Source of the DNA: SIG603 sp963589785
Lineage (GTDB): Bacteria > Bacillota > Clostridia > Oscillospirales > Acutalibacteraceae
Direction: 5' to 3'
Length of the DNA: 29,495 nt
Assembly: GCA_963589785.1 (NCBI GenBank)
Contig: CAVAMJ010000019.1
Location: 1 to 29,495, forward strand
The translations under genes and the position numbers were made by a program. The notes below the pieces were generated by a model, which ran no database searches, was not told the origin of the DNA, and saw only the letters and a list, made by a program, of their open reading frames with translations. How positions within the stretch are numbered: the first letter of the stretch is position 1; each line of letters opens with the position of its first letter. Of the stretch, positions 1 through 8,550 are shown piece by piece.

Positions 1-2
1 GT

Positions 3-884
3 TTTATTGCAAATCTCGAGCATAGATTAAATAACGAGAATTATGATAATAATATTAAATTAAAAAATGGAAAAATACTCGCTTTTTCTGTTGTTTCGGC
101 AACATTAATTGTATCGAGCTTTTTAATCATTGCTTCTTATTTGATATCTCCGTATCTTGGAATGATAATAGAAGCAATCATGACATATCAAATTCTAGCG
201 GCAAAGTGCCTTAAAGTAGAGAGTATGAAAGTATATACAAGTATAACAACCGATGGTCTTGAAGCAGGTCGGAAAGCCGTTTCAATGATAGTCGGACGAG
301 ATACTGAAGTACTTGATGAAAAGGGTGTTATAAAAGCTGCGGTAGAAACAGTTGCTGAAAACACTTCTGACGGAGTTATTGCACCTATGGTCTATACTGC
401 ATTAGGAGGACCGATACTTGGATTTGCATATAAAGCAATGAACACTATGGATTCAATGGTCGGCTACAAAAACGACAAATTCCTTTATTTTGGAAGAACT
501 GCGGCAAAATTAGATGACATAGTTAACTTTATACCTTCAAGAATAAGTGCTTATCTTATGATACTTGCGGCATATCTAGGCGGCAAACAGTTTGACGGAC
601 ACAATGCATACCGAATGTTCAAAAGAGACAGATTTAATCATGCAAGTCCAAATTCTGCACAAACAGAAAGTGTGTGCGCAGGAGCACTTTGCATACGGCT
701 TGCTGGAGATGCTGTTTATTTTGGAAAACTTGTGAAAAAGCCGTTTATAGGCGACGCTATACGCGAAGTAGAACCCGAGGACATAAAACGAGCAAATCGG
801 TTAATGTATACCTCCGCAGTTTTATGTGAATTGATATGTTTAGTGATATTGAGTGTAATTTATTATGCGATGTATAATATTTAA
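3..884 (+). CDS. cbiB: Adenosylcobinamide-phosphate synthase CbiB (5'-partial)
   Basis: Integral membrane enzyme that joins adenosylcobyric acid to aminopropanol (or its phosphate) in B12 synthesis. The frame is open from base 3 with no credible start, so the N-terminus lies outside the window; the first in-window ATG in this frame is inside the protein. The family hallmark is clear: VGRDTEVLDEKG, then a run containing AVETVAENTSDGV and, further on, NTMDSMVGYKN and DDIVNFIPSR. Hydrophobic stretches at the visible N-terminus (bases about 84-165) and at the extreme C-terminus look like membrane segments. It is followed 40 bp later by cobD, which makes the aminopropanol phosphate that CbiB attaches, so the pairing fits the pathway. 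Confidence 0.93.
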   Translation, partial: FIANLEHRLNNENYDNNIKLKNGKILAFSVVSATLIVSSFLIIASYLISPYLGMIIEAIMTYQILAAKCLKVESMKVYTSITTDGLEAGRKAVSMIVGRDTEVLDEKGVIKAAVETVAENTSDGVIAPMVYTALGGPILGFAYKAMNTMDSMVGYKNDKFLYFGRTAAKLDDIVNFIPSRISAYLMILAAYLGGKQFDGHNAYRMFKRDRFNHASPNSAQTESVCAGALCIRLAGDAVYFGKLVKKPFIGDAIREVEPEDIKRANRLMYTSAVLCELICLVILSVIYYAMYNI

Positions 885-924
885 ATAACATTCGGATACA
901 TGAAGAAAGCATTAGGAGAACATC

Positions 925-1974
925 ATGAAAATTATCCATGGCGGAGACATTTATAACAATAAAGTTAATATCGATTTTTCCGTTAATATTAATCCTCTTG
1001 GAATACCAAACTCCGTAAAACAGTCGATCAACAAAGCAGTAGACATGTGCGACTGCTATCCTGATATCAACTGCACTAAACTAAAATCTGCTGTATCGGA
1101 ATTACTCTCAGAAAATGGCAATGAAGTAAATCCTGATAAAATTATATTCGGAAACGGTGCATCAGAACTCTTCATGGCGATAGTCCATGCCATAAAACCA
1201 CAAAAAGCATTAATACCGGTTCCATCTTTTTACGGATATGATTATGCGTTAAATGCGACAGACTGCAATAGAAAATACAGCTACATAGATCTTGAAAGAG
1301 GAATAGTCGCCAATCAAATAATCAATGAGTTAAATGATGATATAGATATTGTTTTTATTACTAATCCAAACAATCCCACAGGACAACTCATCGACTGCAA
1401 AGAATTAATCAAAATCATTGATTACTGTTACACAAAAAAGATAACTGTGATTGTTGATGAATGCTTCATTGATTTCTGTGAAACCGCAGAATCGACAATA
1501 AAGCTTACAAAACAATATGATAATCTCATTGTTGTCCATGCGTTCACAAAGATTTACGCCATTCCGGGAATTCGATTAGGTTATTTAGTTTGCAGTAATA
1601 AAACTCTGATAGAAAAAATACAGAAAAATCTCCCCGAATGGAATGTTTCGGTTATTGCACAAGTTGCAGGAATCGCCTGTACAACTGAAAAAGACTATGT
1701 ACAGAAAACTAAAAAGTATGTATCGGCGCAAAGAATACTTCTTACTGAAGGACTTGTAAATTATGGCTTTAAGGTCTATGAAAGCCATGCGGATTTTATA
1801 TTATTTAACTGTAAATACCGACTTTATGAACCGCTATTGGAAAAAGGAATATTGATACGAGACTGTTCCAATTATAAAGGATTGTCAGATGGGTTTTATA
1901 GAATTGCTATAAAATCTGAGATAGAAAACAAAGAATTATTGAAAGCAATAGGTGAGTGTATTGAAGAAAATTGA
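925..1974 (+). CDS. cobD: Threonine-phosphate decarboxylase CobD (PLP-dependent, HisC-like fold)
   Basis: A 349-residue class I/II aminotransferase-fold protein. It should decarboxylate L-threonine-O-3-phosphate to (R)-1-amino-2-propanol phosphate, the linker of the B12 nucleotide loop. Visible PLP-site elements: NPNNPTG (about 147-153), VDEC with Asp178, and FTKIYAIPGIRLGYL with the Schiff-base lysine at 209 and a phosphate-binding arginine near 217. The AxTKxYAIPGxRLGY pattern favours CobD over histidinol-phosphate aminotransferase, as does its position between cbiB and cbiC. The start has an AGGAGA ribosome site 7 bases upstream. HisC-type activity cannot be excluded from sequence alone but is unlikely in this operon. 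Confidence 0.92.
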   Translation: MKIIHGGDIYNNKVNIDFSVNINPLGIPNSVKQSINKAVDMCDCYPDINCTKLKSAVSELLSENGNEVNPDKIIFGNGASELFMAIVHAIKPQKALIPVPSFYGYDYALNATDCNRKYSYIDLERGIVANQIINELNDDIDIVFITNPNNPTGQLIDCKELIKIIDYCYTKKITVIVDECFIDFCETAESTIKLTKQYDNLIVVHAFTKIYAIPGIRLGYLVCSNKTLIEKIQKNLPEWNVSVIAQVAGIACTTEKDYVQKTKKYVSAQRILLTEGLVNYGFKVYESHADFILFNCKYRLYEPLLEKGILIRDCSNYKGLSDGFYRIAIKSEIENKELLKAIGECIEEN

Positions 1975-2602
1975 GCATTTACAGCCAATGGAAATTGAAA
2001 AAAGAAGTTTTGAAATAATATCTCAGGAGCTTGCGGCAAGAAACATAGTTCTCCCTCCTGAACAAGAGTTAATTACTAAGAGAGTTATTCACACAAGTGC
2101 CGATTTTGACTATGTCGATACACTAAAATACTCTGAAAATTCCGTAGCAAAAGCAAAAGATCTCATTGCAAGCGGAGCTGACATTGTAACTGATACTAAC
2201 ATGGCACTTTCAGGAATAAACAAAAAGATGCTCGAAAAGTTTGGCGGACAAGTTCATTGCTTTATGGCTAATGAAACAGTTGCAGTCCTAGCAAAAGAAC
2301 GGAAAATTACCAGAGCAGCAATTAGTATGGATTTTGCATCTAAAATAGAAAAACCCGTAATATTTGCGATTGGGAATGCACCAACCGCACTCATTAGGTT
2401 ATATGAAATGATACAGGATGGTATATATAAACCGGCATTCATTATAGGAGTTCCCGTTGGATTCGTGAATGTTGAGGCTTCAAAAGAGTTAATAATGGAG
2501 ACAGATGTGCCGTTTATTATCAATAAAGGGCGAAAAGGCGGCAGCAATATTGCCGCCGCTATTTGCAATGCGCTTATTTATTCAATGGTAGATAGAGAAT
2601 AA
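1952..2602 (+). CDS. cbiC: Cobalt-precorrin-8 methylmutase CbiC
   Basis: Moves the methyl group from C11 to C12 of cobalt-precorrin-8 to give cobyrinic acid. The family N-terminal pattern PMEIEKRSFEII is present, followed by RVIHTSADFDYVD with the catalytic histidine near residue 47, and later GNAPTAL and GVPVGFVNVEASK. There is no ATG at a sensible place: either GTG at 1952 (used here) or TTG at 1961. The TTG is preceded by AGGTGA at good spacing and may be the real start; both overlap the end of cobD, implying translational coupling. An internal ATG at 1988 would cut into the conserved N-terminal motif. About 216 residues, normal for the family. Confidence 0.94.
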   Translation: MSVLKKIEHLQPMEIEKRSFEIISQELAARNIVLPPEQELITKRVIHTSADFDYVDTLKYSENSVAKAKDLIASGADIVTDTNMALSGINKKMLEKFGGQVHCFMANETVAVLAKERKITRAAISMDFASKIEKPVIFAIGNAPTALIRLYEMIQDGIYKPAFIIGVPVGFVNVEASKELIMETDVPFIINKGRKGGSNIAAAICNALIYSMVDRE

Positions 2603-2606
2603 CAAT

Positions 2607-3722
2607 ATGAGATACGGATTTACAACCGGAAGCTGTGCAGCAGCAGCGTCAAAAGCGGCTGTATATATGCTGCTTACAGGTAATATCAAAAAGCAAATTA
2701 CTATAGAAACACCAAAAGGTATTCCTTATACAGCACAAATAGTAGATATTACACGCAGTGAAACTAAAGTCAGCTGTGCTGTTGAAAAAGACGGCGGAGA
2801 TGATCCTGATGTTACAACAGGTGCTCTTATTTATTCGAGCGTGTCTCTCTCTAAAAGCTCATATATAAATATAGACGGCGGAATCGGTGTAGGAAGAGTC
2901 ACAAAACCAGGGCTTGACCAACCGGTAGGTAATGCTGCAATAAATCATATCCCACGAGATATGATAAAAAAAGAAGTAACAGAAGTATGTGAGCTTTTGG
3001 ATTATAAAGGTGGACTCAATATAGAAATCTCTGTTCCTAACGGAATAGAATTAGCCGAAAAAACTTTTAACCCAAGACTTGGAATTATTGGTGGTATATC
3101 AATACTTGGAACAAGTGGAATAGTGGAACCTATGAGCAACCAAGCTATTCTTGATACGATTAATATTGAATTAAATCAGCGCAAAGCACTGGGCTTTGAT
3201 TATGTAGCTATAACACCAGGAAATTATGGTCTTGATTTCATGAAAAACAAATATGGCTATGACCTTGACCGCAGTGTCAAATGTAGTAATTTCATCGGCC
3301 AGACCATAGATATGGCAGCTGATATTGGTTTCAATAAAATTCTTCTGACAGGACATATCGGAAAATTAATAAAAGTAGCCGGTGGCATCATGAATACTCA
3401 TTCAAGGGAAGCAGACTGCCGCCTCGAACTGTTAGCAGCTTTTGCCGTAAAATGCAATGTGCCTACAGACCATATTGTGCGCATTTTGGAATGTCTTACT
3501 ACAGAAGAAGCACTTTCAACATTAAAAGAAAGCGGAAAATTACACGAAGTTATGAATATTGCCATGGAACGCATATGTTTTTATCTTAATAAGCGAGCCA
3601 AAAAAAGACTACAGATAGACTGTATCATGTATTCAAATGTATTTGGCGAATTGGCAAAAAGCAGCGAGGCAGAAAAATGGTTTATTTTGTTGGAGCAGGA
3701 ACAGGAGCACCGGATCTCATAA
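2607..3722 (+). CDS. cbiD: Cobalt-precorrin-5B C1-methyltransferase CbiD
   Basis: SAM-dependent methylation at C1 during anaerobic corrin synthesis. The 371-residue protein opens with the family signature RYGFTTGSCAAAASKAA and contains KDGGDDPDVTTG, GIGVGRVTKPGL and TGHIGKLIKVAGGIMNTHS, all typical of CbiD. It starts 4 bases after the cbiC stop codon. Its last 46 bases overlap the start of cbiF in another frame, so the final 15 or so residues are encoded in shared sequence and are not expected to be conserved. CbiD is specific to the oxygen-independent B12 route, which marks this cluster as the anaerobic pathway. Confidence 0.96.
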   Translation: MRYGFTTGSCAAAASKAAVYMLLTGNIKKQITIETPKGIPYTAQIVDITRSETKVSCAVEKDGGDDPDVTTGALIYSSVSLSKSSYINIDGGIGVGRVTKPGLDQPVGNAAINHIPRDMIKKEVTEVCELLDYKGGLNIEISVPNGIELAEKTFNPRLGIIGGISILGTSGIVEPMSNQAILDTINIELNQRKALGFDYVAITPGNYGLDFMKNKYGYDLDRSVKCSNFIGQTIDMAADIGFNKILLTGHIGKLIKVAGGIMNTHSREADCRLELLAAFAVKCNVPTDHIVRILECLTTEEALSTLKESGKLHEVMNIAMERICFYLNKRAKKRLQIDCIMYSNVFGELAKSSEAEKWFILLEQEQEHRIS

Positions 3723-4450
3723 CTGTAAGAGGAATGAGACTTTTAGAAAAAGCGGATGTAATAATATACGCAGGCTCTCTTGTAAATCCACAGCTTTTAG
3801 ATTACGCAAAAGACAATTGTGATATATATAACAGTGCAAAAATGACACTTGATGAAGTGATTGACACAATTAAAAAAGCTGAAACGGATAGAAAGGTAAC
3901 AGTGAGACTTCATACCGGAGAACCAAGTATATATGGTGCAATACGCGAGCAAATGGATGAACTCGACAAGCTTAATATAAAATACGAAAGTTGCCCAGGA
4001 GTAAGTGCGTGTTTTGGAGCGGCGTCATCACTAAACTTAGAGTATACACTTCCGGGAATTTCTCAATCACTCATTATAACTCGAATGGAAGGACGCACTA
4101 AAGTTCCTCCAAAGGAAAGCATAGAAAGCTTTGCCACTCATAACGCATCCATGGCAATCTACCTTAGCACGGGACTTTTAGCAGATCTCTCTGAAAGGTT
4201 AATAGTGGGCGGTTACAATGCTGATACCCCAGCAGCTCTTGTTTACAAAGCAACTTGGCCTGAAGAAGAAGCTTATGTGTGCACTATCGGAACATTAGAA
4301 GAAACTGCAAAAGCACACAACATAACAAAGACTGCAATTGTGCTTGTAGGTGACGTCATAACTCATAGGCATTATGATAAATCAAGACTTTATGCGCCTG
4401 ACTTTTCAACTGAATACAGAAAAGCATACGGTAACGATGTGGTTGATTAG
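3677..4450 (+). CDS. cbiF: Cobalt-precorrin-4 C11-methyltransferase CbiF
   Basis: Tetrapyrrole methylase (257 residues) that methylates C11 of cobalt-precorrin-4. The SAM-binding start VYFVGAGTGAPDLITVRG and the following EKADVIIYAGSLV are diagnostic of CbiF/CobM. LHTGEPSIYGAIREQ (the GDPxxY-equivalent loop) and ESCPGVSACFGAA follow in the expected order. The ATG lies inside the 3' end of cbiD, preceded by a GAGG element; the 46-base overlap suggests coupled translation. A 47-base gap then leads to cbiG. Confidence 0.95.
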   Translation: MVYFVGAGTGAPDLITVRGMRLLEKADVIIYAGSLVNPQLLDYAKDNCDIYNSAKMTLDEVIDTIKKAETDRKVTVRLHTGEPSIYGAIREQMDELDKLNIKYESCPGVSACFGAASSLNLEYTLPGISQSLIITRMEGRTKVPPKESIESFATHNASMAIYLSTGLLADLSERLIVGGYNADTPAALVYKATWPEEEAYVCTIGTLEETAKAHNITKTAIVLVGDVITHRHYDKSRLYAPDFSTEYRKAYGNDVVD

Positions 4451-4497
4451 TATTTAATGCCTACTAAATAAAAGTTCAGTATTATAAGGAAATAAAA

Positions 4498-5646
4498 ATG
4501 AAAATCTGTGTAATAAGTTTTACACAAAAAGGATATCGACTGTCTTGTGAAATAAAAGAGAAAATTCAAGAATTGAATGGAATAGACAGTATAGAAATCT
4601 ACACAAAATGTTCTCTACTTAAAACACCTGATACAAATAAATCTAAATACACATATGTAAATTCTAAAATTGACAAATGGGCAGCTGAACAAATGTGTGA
4701 AAAAAAAGCCCTTATTTTTATAGGAGCTTGTGGCATTGCAGTAAGAGCCATCGCCTCATCGGTAGAAAATAAGTTATACGATAGTCCTGTCATTGTAATA
4801 GACGAATTAGGTAAATTTGTAATTCCGATATTGTCAGGACACGTTGGCGGTGCTAATGAGTTATCATACTTGATTGCTGAACAAATAAACGCTGTGCCTG
4901 TCATCACTACCGCAACAGATATAAACAAAAAGTTCGCTGTTGATATTTTTGCAAAAAAGAATGACCTGGCTATACTAAACAAAGAAGGTATAGCCAAAAT
5001 TTCAGCTAAGGTTCTTTCTAATGAAATAATTTTGGTTTCTACAGATGTTTATTTAGAAGAATTAACTAATATAAAAAACATCAATTTTACCGAATACCCA
5101 CCAAAAAGATATGTCGATATTCTTATTTCTCGAGACAAGGACATTAGAAAATATGATGCCGCATTGTATTTAAAGCCAAAACAGTATGTTTTAGGAATAG
5201 GTTGCAAGAAAAATACACCTTATGAAAAAATCGAATTTGCGATAAATGGCAGTCTTTCACAAATCGGAATTGAAAAATACGAGTTAAAAATGATTACATC
5301 CATTGATTTAAAAAAGCATGAGCAAGGAATAAACCAATGGTGCAATCAAAATAGACTCGATTTCATTACATACTCGGCTGAAGAATTGCTTTCAGTGGAA
5401 GGTAATTTCAGCGCATCTTCTTTTGTGAAAGAAAAAGTAGGTGTCGATAACGTTTGTGAGAGGGCGGCAGTATTGGGGTGTCAAAAACAACAATACGATA
5501 TGACAGGTAAACACAAGACACCTGATATAAATAACATCTTTTGCGAAAATACAATAAGCAATTATCCAAAATTGGTGTGCAAAAAACACATATACGACGG
5601 TGTAACAATAGCCGTTGCAATGTTCGGTTGCTACAACGAAAAGTAA
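4498..5646 (+). CDS. cbiG: Cobalt-precorrin-5A hydrolase CbiG
   Basis: Opens the delta-lactone of cobalt-precorrin-5A and releases the two-carbon fragment as acetaldehyde, a step found only in the anaerobic pathway. The N-terminal domain shows GACGIAVRA (76-84), LSGHVGGAN (112-120) and TTATD (137-141). A variable middle region follows, and the C-terminal CbiG domain starts near YVLGIGCKKNT (about 230-240). Length is 382 residues, within the family range. ATG at 4498 is preceded by AAGGAA. The gene is read between cbiF and cbiH, the common order in Clostridia. Confidence 0.94.
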   Translation: MKICVISFTQKGYRLSCEIKEKIQELNGIDSIEIYTKCSLLKTPDTNKSKYTYVNSKIDKWAAEQMCEKKALIFIGACGIAVRAIASSVENKLYDSPVIVIDELGKFVIPILSGHVGGANELSYLIAEQINAVPVITTATDINKKFAVDIFAKKNDLAILNKEGIAKISAKVLSNEIILVSTDVYLEELTNIKNINFTEYPPKRYVDILISRDKDIRKYDAALYLKPKQYVLGIGCKKNTPYEKIEFAINGSLSQIGIEKYELKMITSIDLKKHEQGINQWCNQNRLDFITYSAEELLSVEGNFSASSFVKEKVGVDNVCERAAVLGCQKQQYDMTGKHKTPDINNIFCENTISNYPKLVCKKHIYDGVTIAVAMFGCYNEK

Positions 5647-5686
5647 AAATACACAAAAAAAGAAAATAATAATCAAGGAAACTACA

Positions 5687-6418
5687 ATGAGCAAAATTTA
5701 TATAATCGGCATAGGACCGGGAAACGAAGATATGATGACTAAACAAGCGATTTCCGCACTGGAGAATGCCGATGTTATTATTGGGTATACTGTTTATATA
5801 AAACTGATTGAAAAGAAATATCGAGAAAAAGAGCTTTTAACCACACCTATGCGCCAAGAAAAAGAAAGATGCCTTCTTTGCTTTAAAAAAGCACTCGAAG
5901 GAAAAATGGTAGCTTTAGTTTGCAGCGGTGATGCGGGAATCTACGGCCTTGCATCTCTTATGTATGAAATTGGTCAAAACTACAAGTCCGTAGAATTAGA
6001 AGTTATACCCGGCATAACGGCAGCAAACAGCGGAGCTGCGGTACTGGGTGCTCCTTTAAATCATGATTTCTGCACAATCAGTTTAAGTGATTTGCTAACG
6101 CCTTGGGTAAAAATAGAAAAACGTTTGGTAGCTGCAGCTGAAGGAGATTTCGTAATAGCACTGTATAATCCATCAAGCCATAAGCGAAAGGATTATCTAA
6201 TGAGAGCATGTGATATATTGTTAAGAGTTATCGAACCAAGCAGACCGTGTGGTTATGTCGAAAACATCGGACGTGAAGGAACCACATATACAGTCTGCAC
6301 ACTTGGTGAATTAAGAGAAGCTCAGGTTAACATGTTTACAACAGTGTTTATCGGAAACGAAGGAACAAAAATCATCAACGGAAAACTTGTCACTAGAAGA
6401 GGCTATCAAATTGAGTAA
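5687..6418 (+). CDS. cbiH: Cobalt-precorrin-3B C17-methyltransferase CbiH (ring contraction)
   Basis: Tetrapyrrole methylase that methylates C17 and contracts the ring. The 243-residue protein begins SKIYIIGIGPGNEDMMT, has VCSGDAGIYGLA (about 78-89), PGITAANSGAA, and ALYNPSSHKRKDYL, all typical of CbiH/CobJ. The frame is open upstream to 5615, but ATG at 5687 is chosen because it has an AAGGAA ribosome site and starts directly at the SAM-binding fold; the 24 upstream residues are lysine/threonine-rich and overlap cbiG. The 3' end overlaps the start of the next gene by 8 bases. Confidence 0.94.
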   Translation: MSKIYIIGIGPGNEDMMTKQAISALENADVIIGYTVYIKLIEKKYREKELLTTPMRQEKERCLLCFKKALEGKMVALVCSGDAGIYGLASLMYEIGQNYKSVELEVIPGITAANSGAAVLGAPLNHDFCTISLSDLLTPWVKIEKRLVAAAEGDFVIALYNPSSHKRKDYLMRACDILLRVIEPSRPCGYVENIGREGTTYTVCTLGELREAQVNMFTTVFIGNEGTKIINGKLVTRRGYQIE

Positions 6419-8510
6419 GATACTGATATTTGCGGGAACAACTGAAGGACGAAAGCTTTCAGAATATTTGTGCGAGAGAAAAACAGAGCACACCGTATGC
6501 GTTGCAACCGAATACGGCGGAATTGTGTTGCAGGAAAATCCATATGCTATTGTACATACGGGCCGCATGAACTGTCTTGAAATGCGCGATTTTTTCACAA
6601 AACAAGGCTACGAAATTGTAGTAGATGCAACTCATCCTTATGCTACTGAAGTCACAAATAATTTAAGGAATGCGTCGGAAAGCGAGAATATTAAGTATCT
6701 TCGCCTAAAAAGAGATACCGATATTTCAATAGATTATGATAATGTTCACTTTTTCTCAGATAACGAAACCTGTGCTAAAGCTCTTAACAATACAGTAGGA
6801 AATATACTCCTCACAACAGGAAGTAAAGAACTTAATGTATATTGCAAGAAACAAAATCTAAAAGAAAGACTGTTTGTACGTGTGCTTCCGGGAATAGAAA
6901 GTATCAGTTTATGTATGCAAAATGATATTGTCGGTAAACACATAATTGCTTTGCAAGGGCCTTTCAGCACAAATCTCAACGAAGCACTTATCGATCAGTA
7001 CAACATCCGCTGTCTTGTGACAAAAAAGAGTGGAACAGCAGGCGGTTGGTACGAAAAAATAGAAGCTGCAAAAAACAAAGGTATACCTGTATATGTGGTT
7101 GGTCAGGGTTCTCAAGATAATGGAATGTCATTTGAAGAGGTATGCGAGTATTTTGATGCCCAATATAGCATTACCGACTATCATGTTTACAACAGCAACA
7201 ATGACAAGAGAACAAAATATAAACTAAGCATACTTCTGGCAGGAATAGGAGTTGGCAGTAACGATCATATTACAGAATCGGTAGCGAAAGCAATTAAAAA
7301 TGCTGATATATTGCTTGGAGCCAAACGCATGATAGATAGCTATGATGCTAAAATTGATAAGAAGCCCTATTATTTAGCAAGTCAAATAATCCCATATCTT
7401 CTCAATATTGATAGTATTGTCGATAGTTTTAGTGTCAAAAAAAGTTTTAACAACAAAAACAGCACTGACACAATCAACGTTCTTATTTTATTTTCCGGTG
7501 ACACAGGGTTTTATAGTGGCTGTCAAAAGCTATTCACAGCCTTAAAAAATGAGATTGAGACTGGTAAACTAAATGCAGATATATCGATACTTCCGGGGGT
7601 TTCGTCAGTGTCATATATGGCATCTGTTATTGGAGAATCCTATAGCGATGCATACGTTTGCAGTATCCATGGCACAAAGCTATCTAACCTTACTTCTCGG
7701 ATAAGCCAATACCCCAAAACATTTATGCTTATGTCCGGTGTTAAAGATGTACATATGCTTGGAGAGTTGTTAAGCCAAGATGATAAATACGGTTTAAAAA
7801 ACTGCTTAATTACTGTCGGATACCAGTTGTCATACCCGAACGAAAAAATAATGCAGCTTTCTCCTAATGAGTGTACGAGGCTAGAACAGGAAGGATTGTA
7901 TCTTTGTATGATCAAAAACAGCAATCCCGTTACAAGAAATGCTACTCCACATATTAGTGACACAGATTTCATCCGCGAAAAAATACCCATGACCAAAGAA
8001 GAAATACGACATATTAGCCTCTGTAAACTTAAAATGAAATCGGATTCGGTGCTATATGATATTGGAAGCGGTACAGGATCAATCGCTATTGAAGCAGCAT
8101 CTCTTTCAAACAATATAGAGGTCTATGCAATAGAGCAGAAACCTAATGCCGTAAACCTTATCACACAAAACATAGCTAAATTTGGCTTAGATAACATCCA
8201 TATTGTTAATACAAAAGCTCCTGAAGGAATGGATAAGCTTCCCATTCCGACACATGCTTTTATTGGCGGTAGCGGCGGAAATTTAAAAGATATAATTAAA
8301 AGTCTTAAAGCCAAAAATCCTCATGTACGCATAGTTATAAACGCAATTTCAATAGAAACGATATGCGAGATAAAAGAAGTATTATCCGACTGTGATACAA
8401 ATAACAAAGATATTATACAGATACAAGTCAGTCGTTCAAAACAAATAGGAAATTATCATCTTATGCATTCAGAAAATCCCGTCTGGATATGTTCTTTTGA
8501 TTTTCAGTAA
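6411..8510 (+). CDS. Trifunctional CbiJ-CbiE-CbiT fusion (precorrin-6A reductase / precorrin-7 C5-methyltransferase / precorrin-6B C15-methyltransferase, decarboxylating)
   Basis: A single 699-residue reading frame carries three consecutive B12 enzymes. Residues about 1-250 are CbiJ, the NAD(P)H-dependent cobalt-precorrin-6A reductase: FAGTTEGRKL at 7-16 and DATHPYA at 72-78. Residues about 270-505 are CbiE, a tetrapyrrole methylase: LLAGIGVGSNDHIT and FSGDTGFYSG at 361-370. Residues about 515-699 are CbiT, a class I SAM methyltransferase: IPMTKEEIR, YDIGSGTGSIAIEAA at 549-563 and FIGGSGG. CbiE-CbiT fusions (CobL-like) are common; adding CbiJ in front is less usual. TTG at 6411 is chosen because it opens the CbiJ fold and follows an AGAAGAGG ribosome site by 8 bases; the frame is also open from a TTG at 6387. 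Confidence 0.92.
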   Translation: MSKILIFAGTTEGRKLSEYLCERKTEHTVCVATEYGGIVLQENPYAIVHTGRMNCLEMRDFFTKQGYEIVVDATHPYATEVTNNLRNASESENIKYLRLKRDTDISIDYDNVHFFSDNETCAKALNNTVGNILLTTGSKELNVYCKKQNLKERLFVRVLPGIESISLCMQNDIVGKHIIALQGPFSTNLNEALIDQYNIRCLVTKKSGTAGGWYEKIEAAKNKGIPVYVVGQGSQDNGMSFEEVCEYFDAQYSITDYHVYNSNNDKRTKYKLSILLAGIGVGSNDHITESVAKAIKNADILLGAKRMIDSYDAKIDKKPYYLASQIIPYLLNIDSIVDSFSVKKSFNNKNSTDTINVLILFSGDTGFYSGCQKLFTALKNEIETGKLNADISILPGVSSVSYMASVIGESYSDAYVCSIHGTKLSNLTSRISQYPKTFMLMSGVKDVHMLGELLSQDDKYGLKNCLITVGYQLSYPNEKIMQLSPNECTRLEQEGLYLCMIKNSNPVTRNATPHISDTDFIREKIPMTKEEIRHISLCKLKMKSDSVLYDIGSGTGSIAIEAASLSNNIEVYAIEQKPNAVNLITQNIAKFGLDNIHIVNTKAPEGMDKLPIPTHAFIGGSGGNLKDIIKSLKAKNPHVRIVINAISIETICEIKEVLSDCDTNNKDIIQIQVSRSKQIGNYHLMHSENPVWICSFDFQ

Positions 8511-8550
8511 TCTACGCATCGCTTTAAAAAGAGTTTCTTGAGGAAAAAAT

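Noticed and set aside
925..1974. Histidinol-phosphate aminotransferase (HisC)
   Set aside because: Similar fold, but the motif around the PLP lysine and the position between cbiB and cbiC favour CobD.
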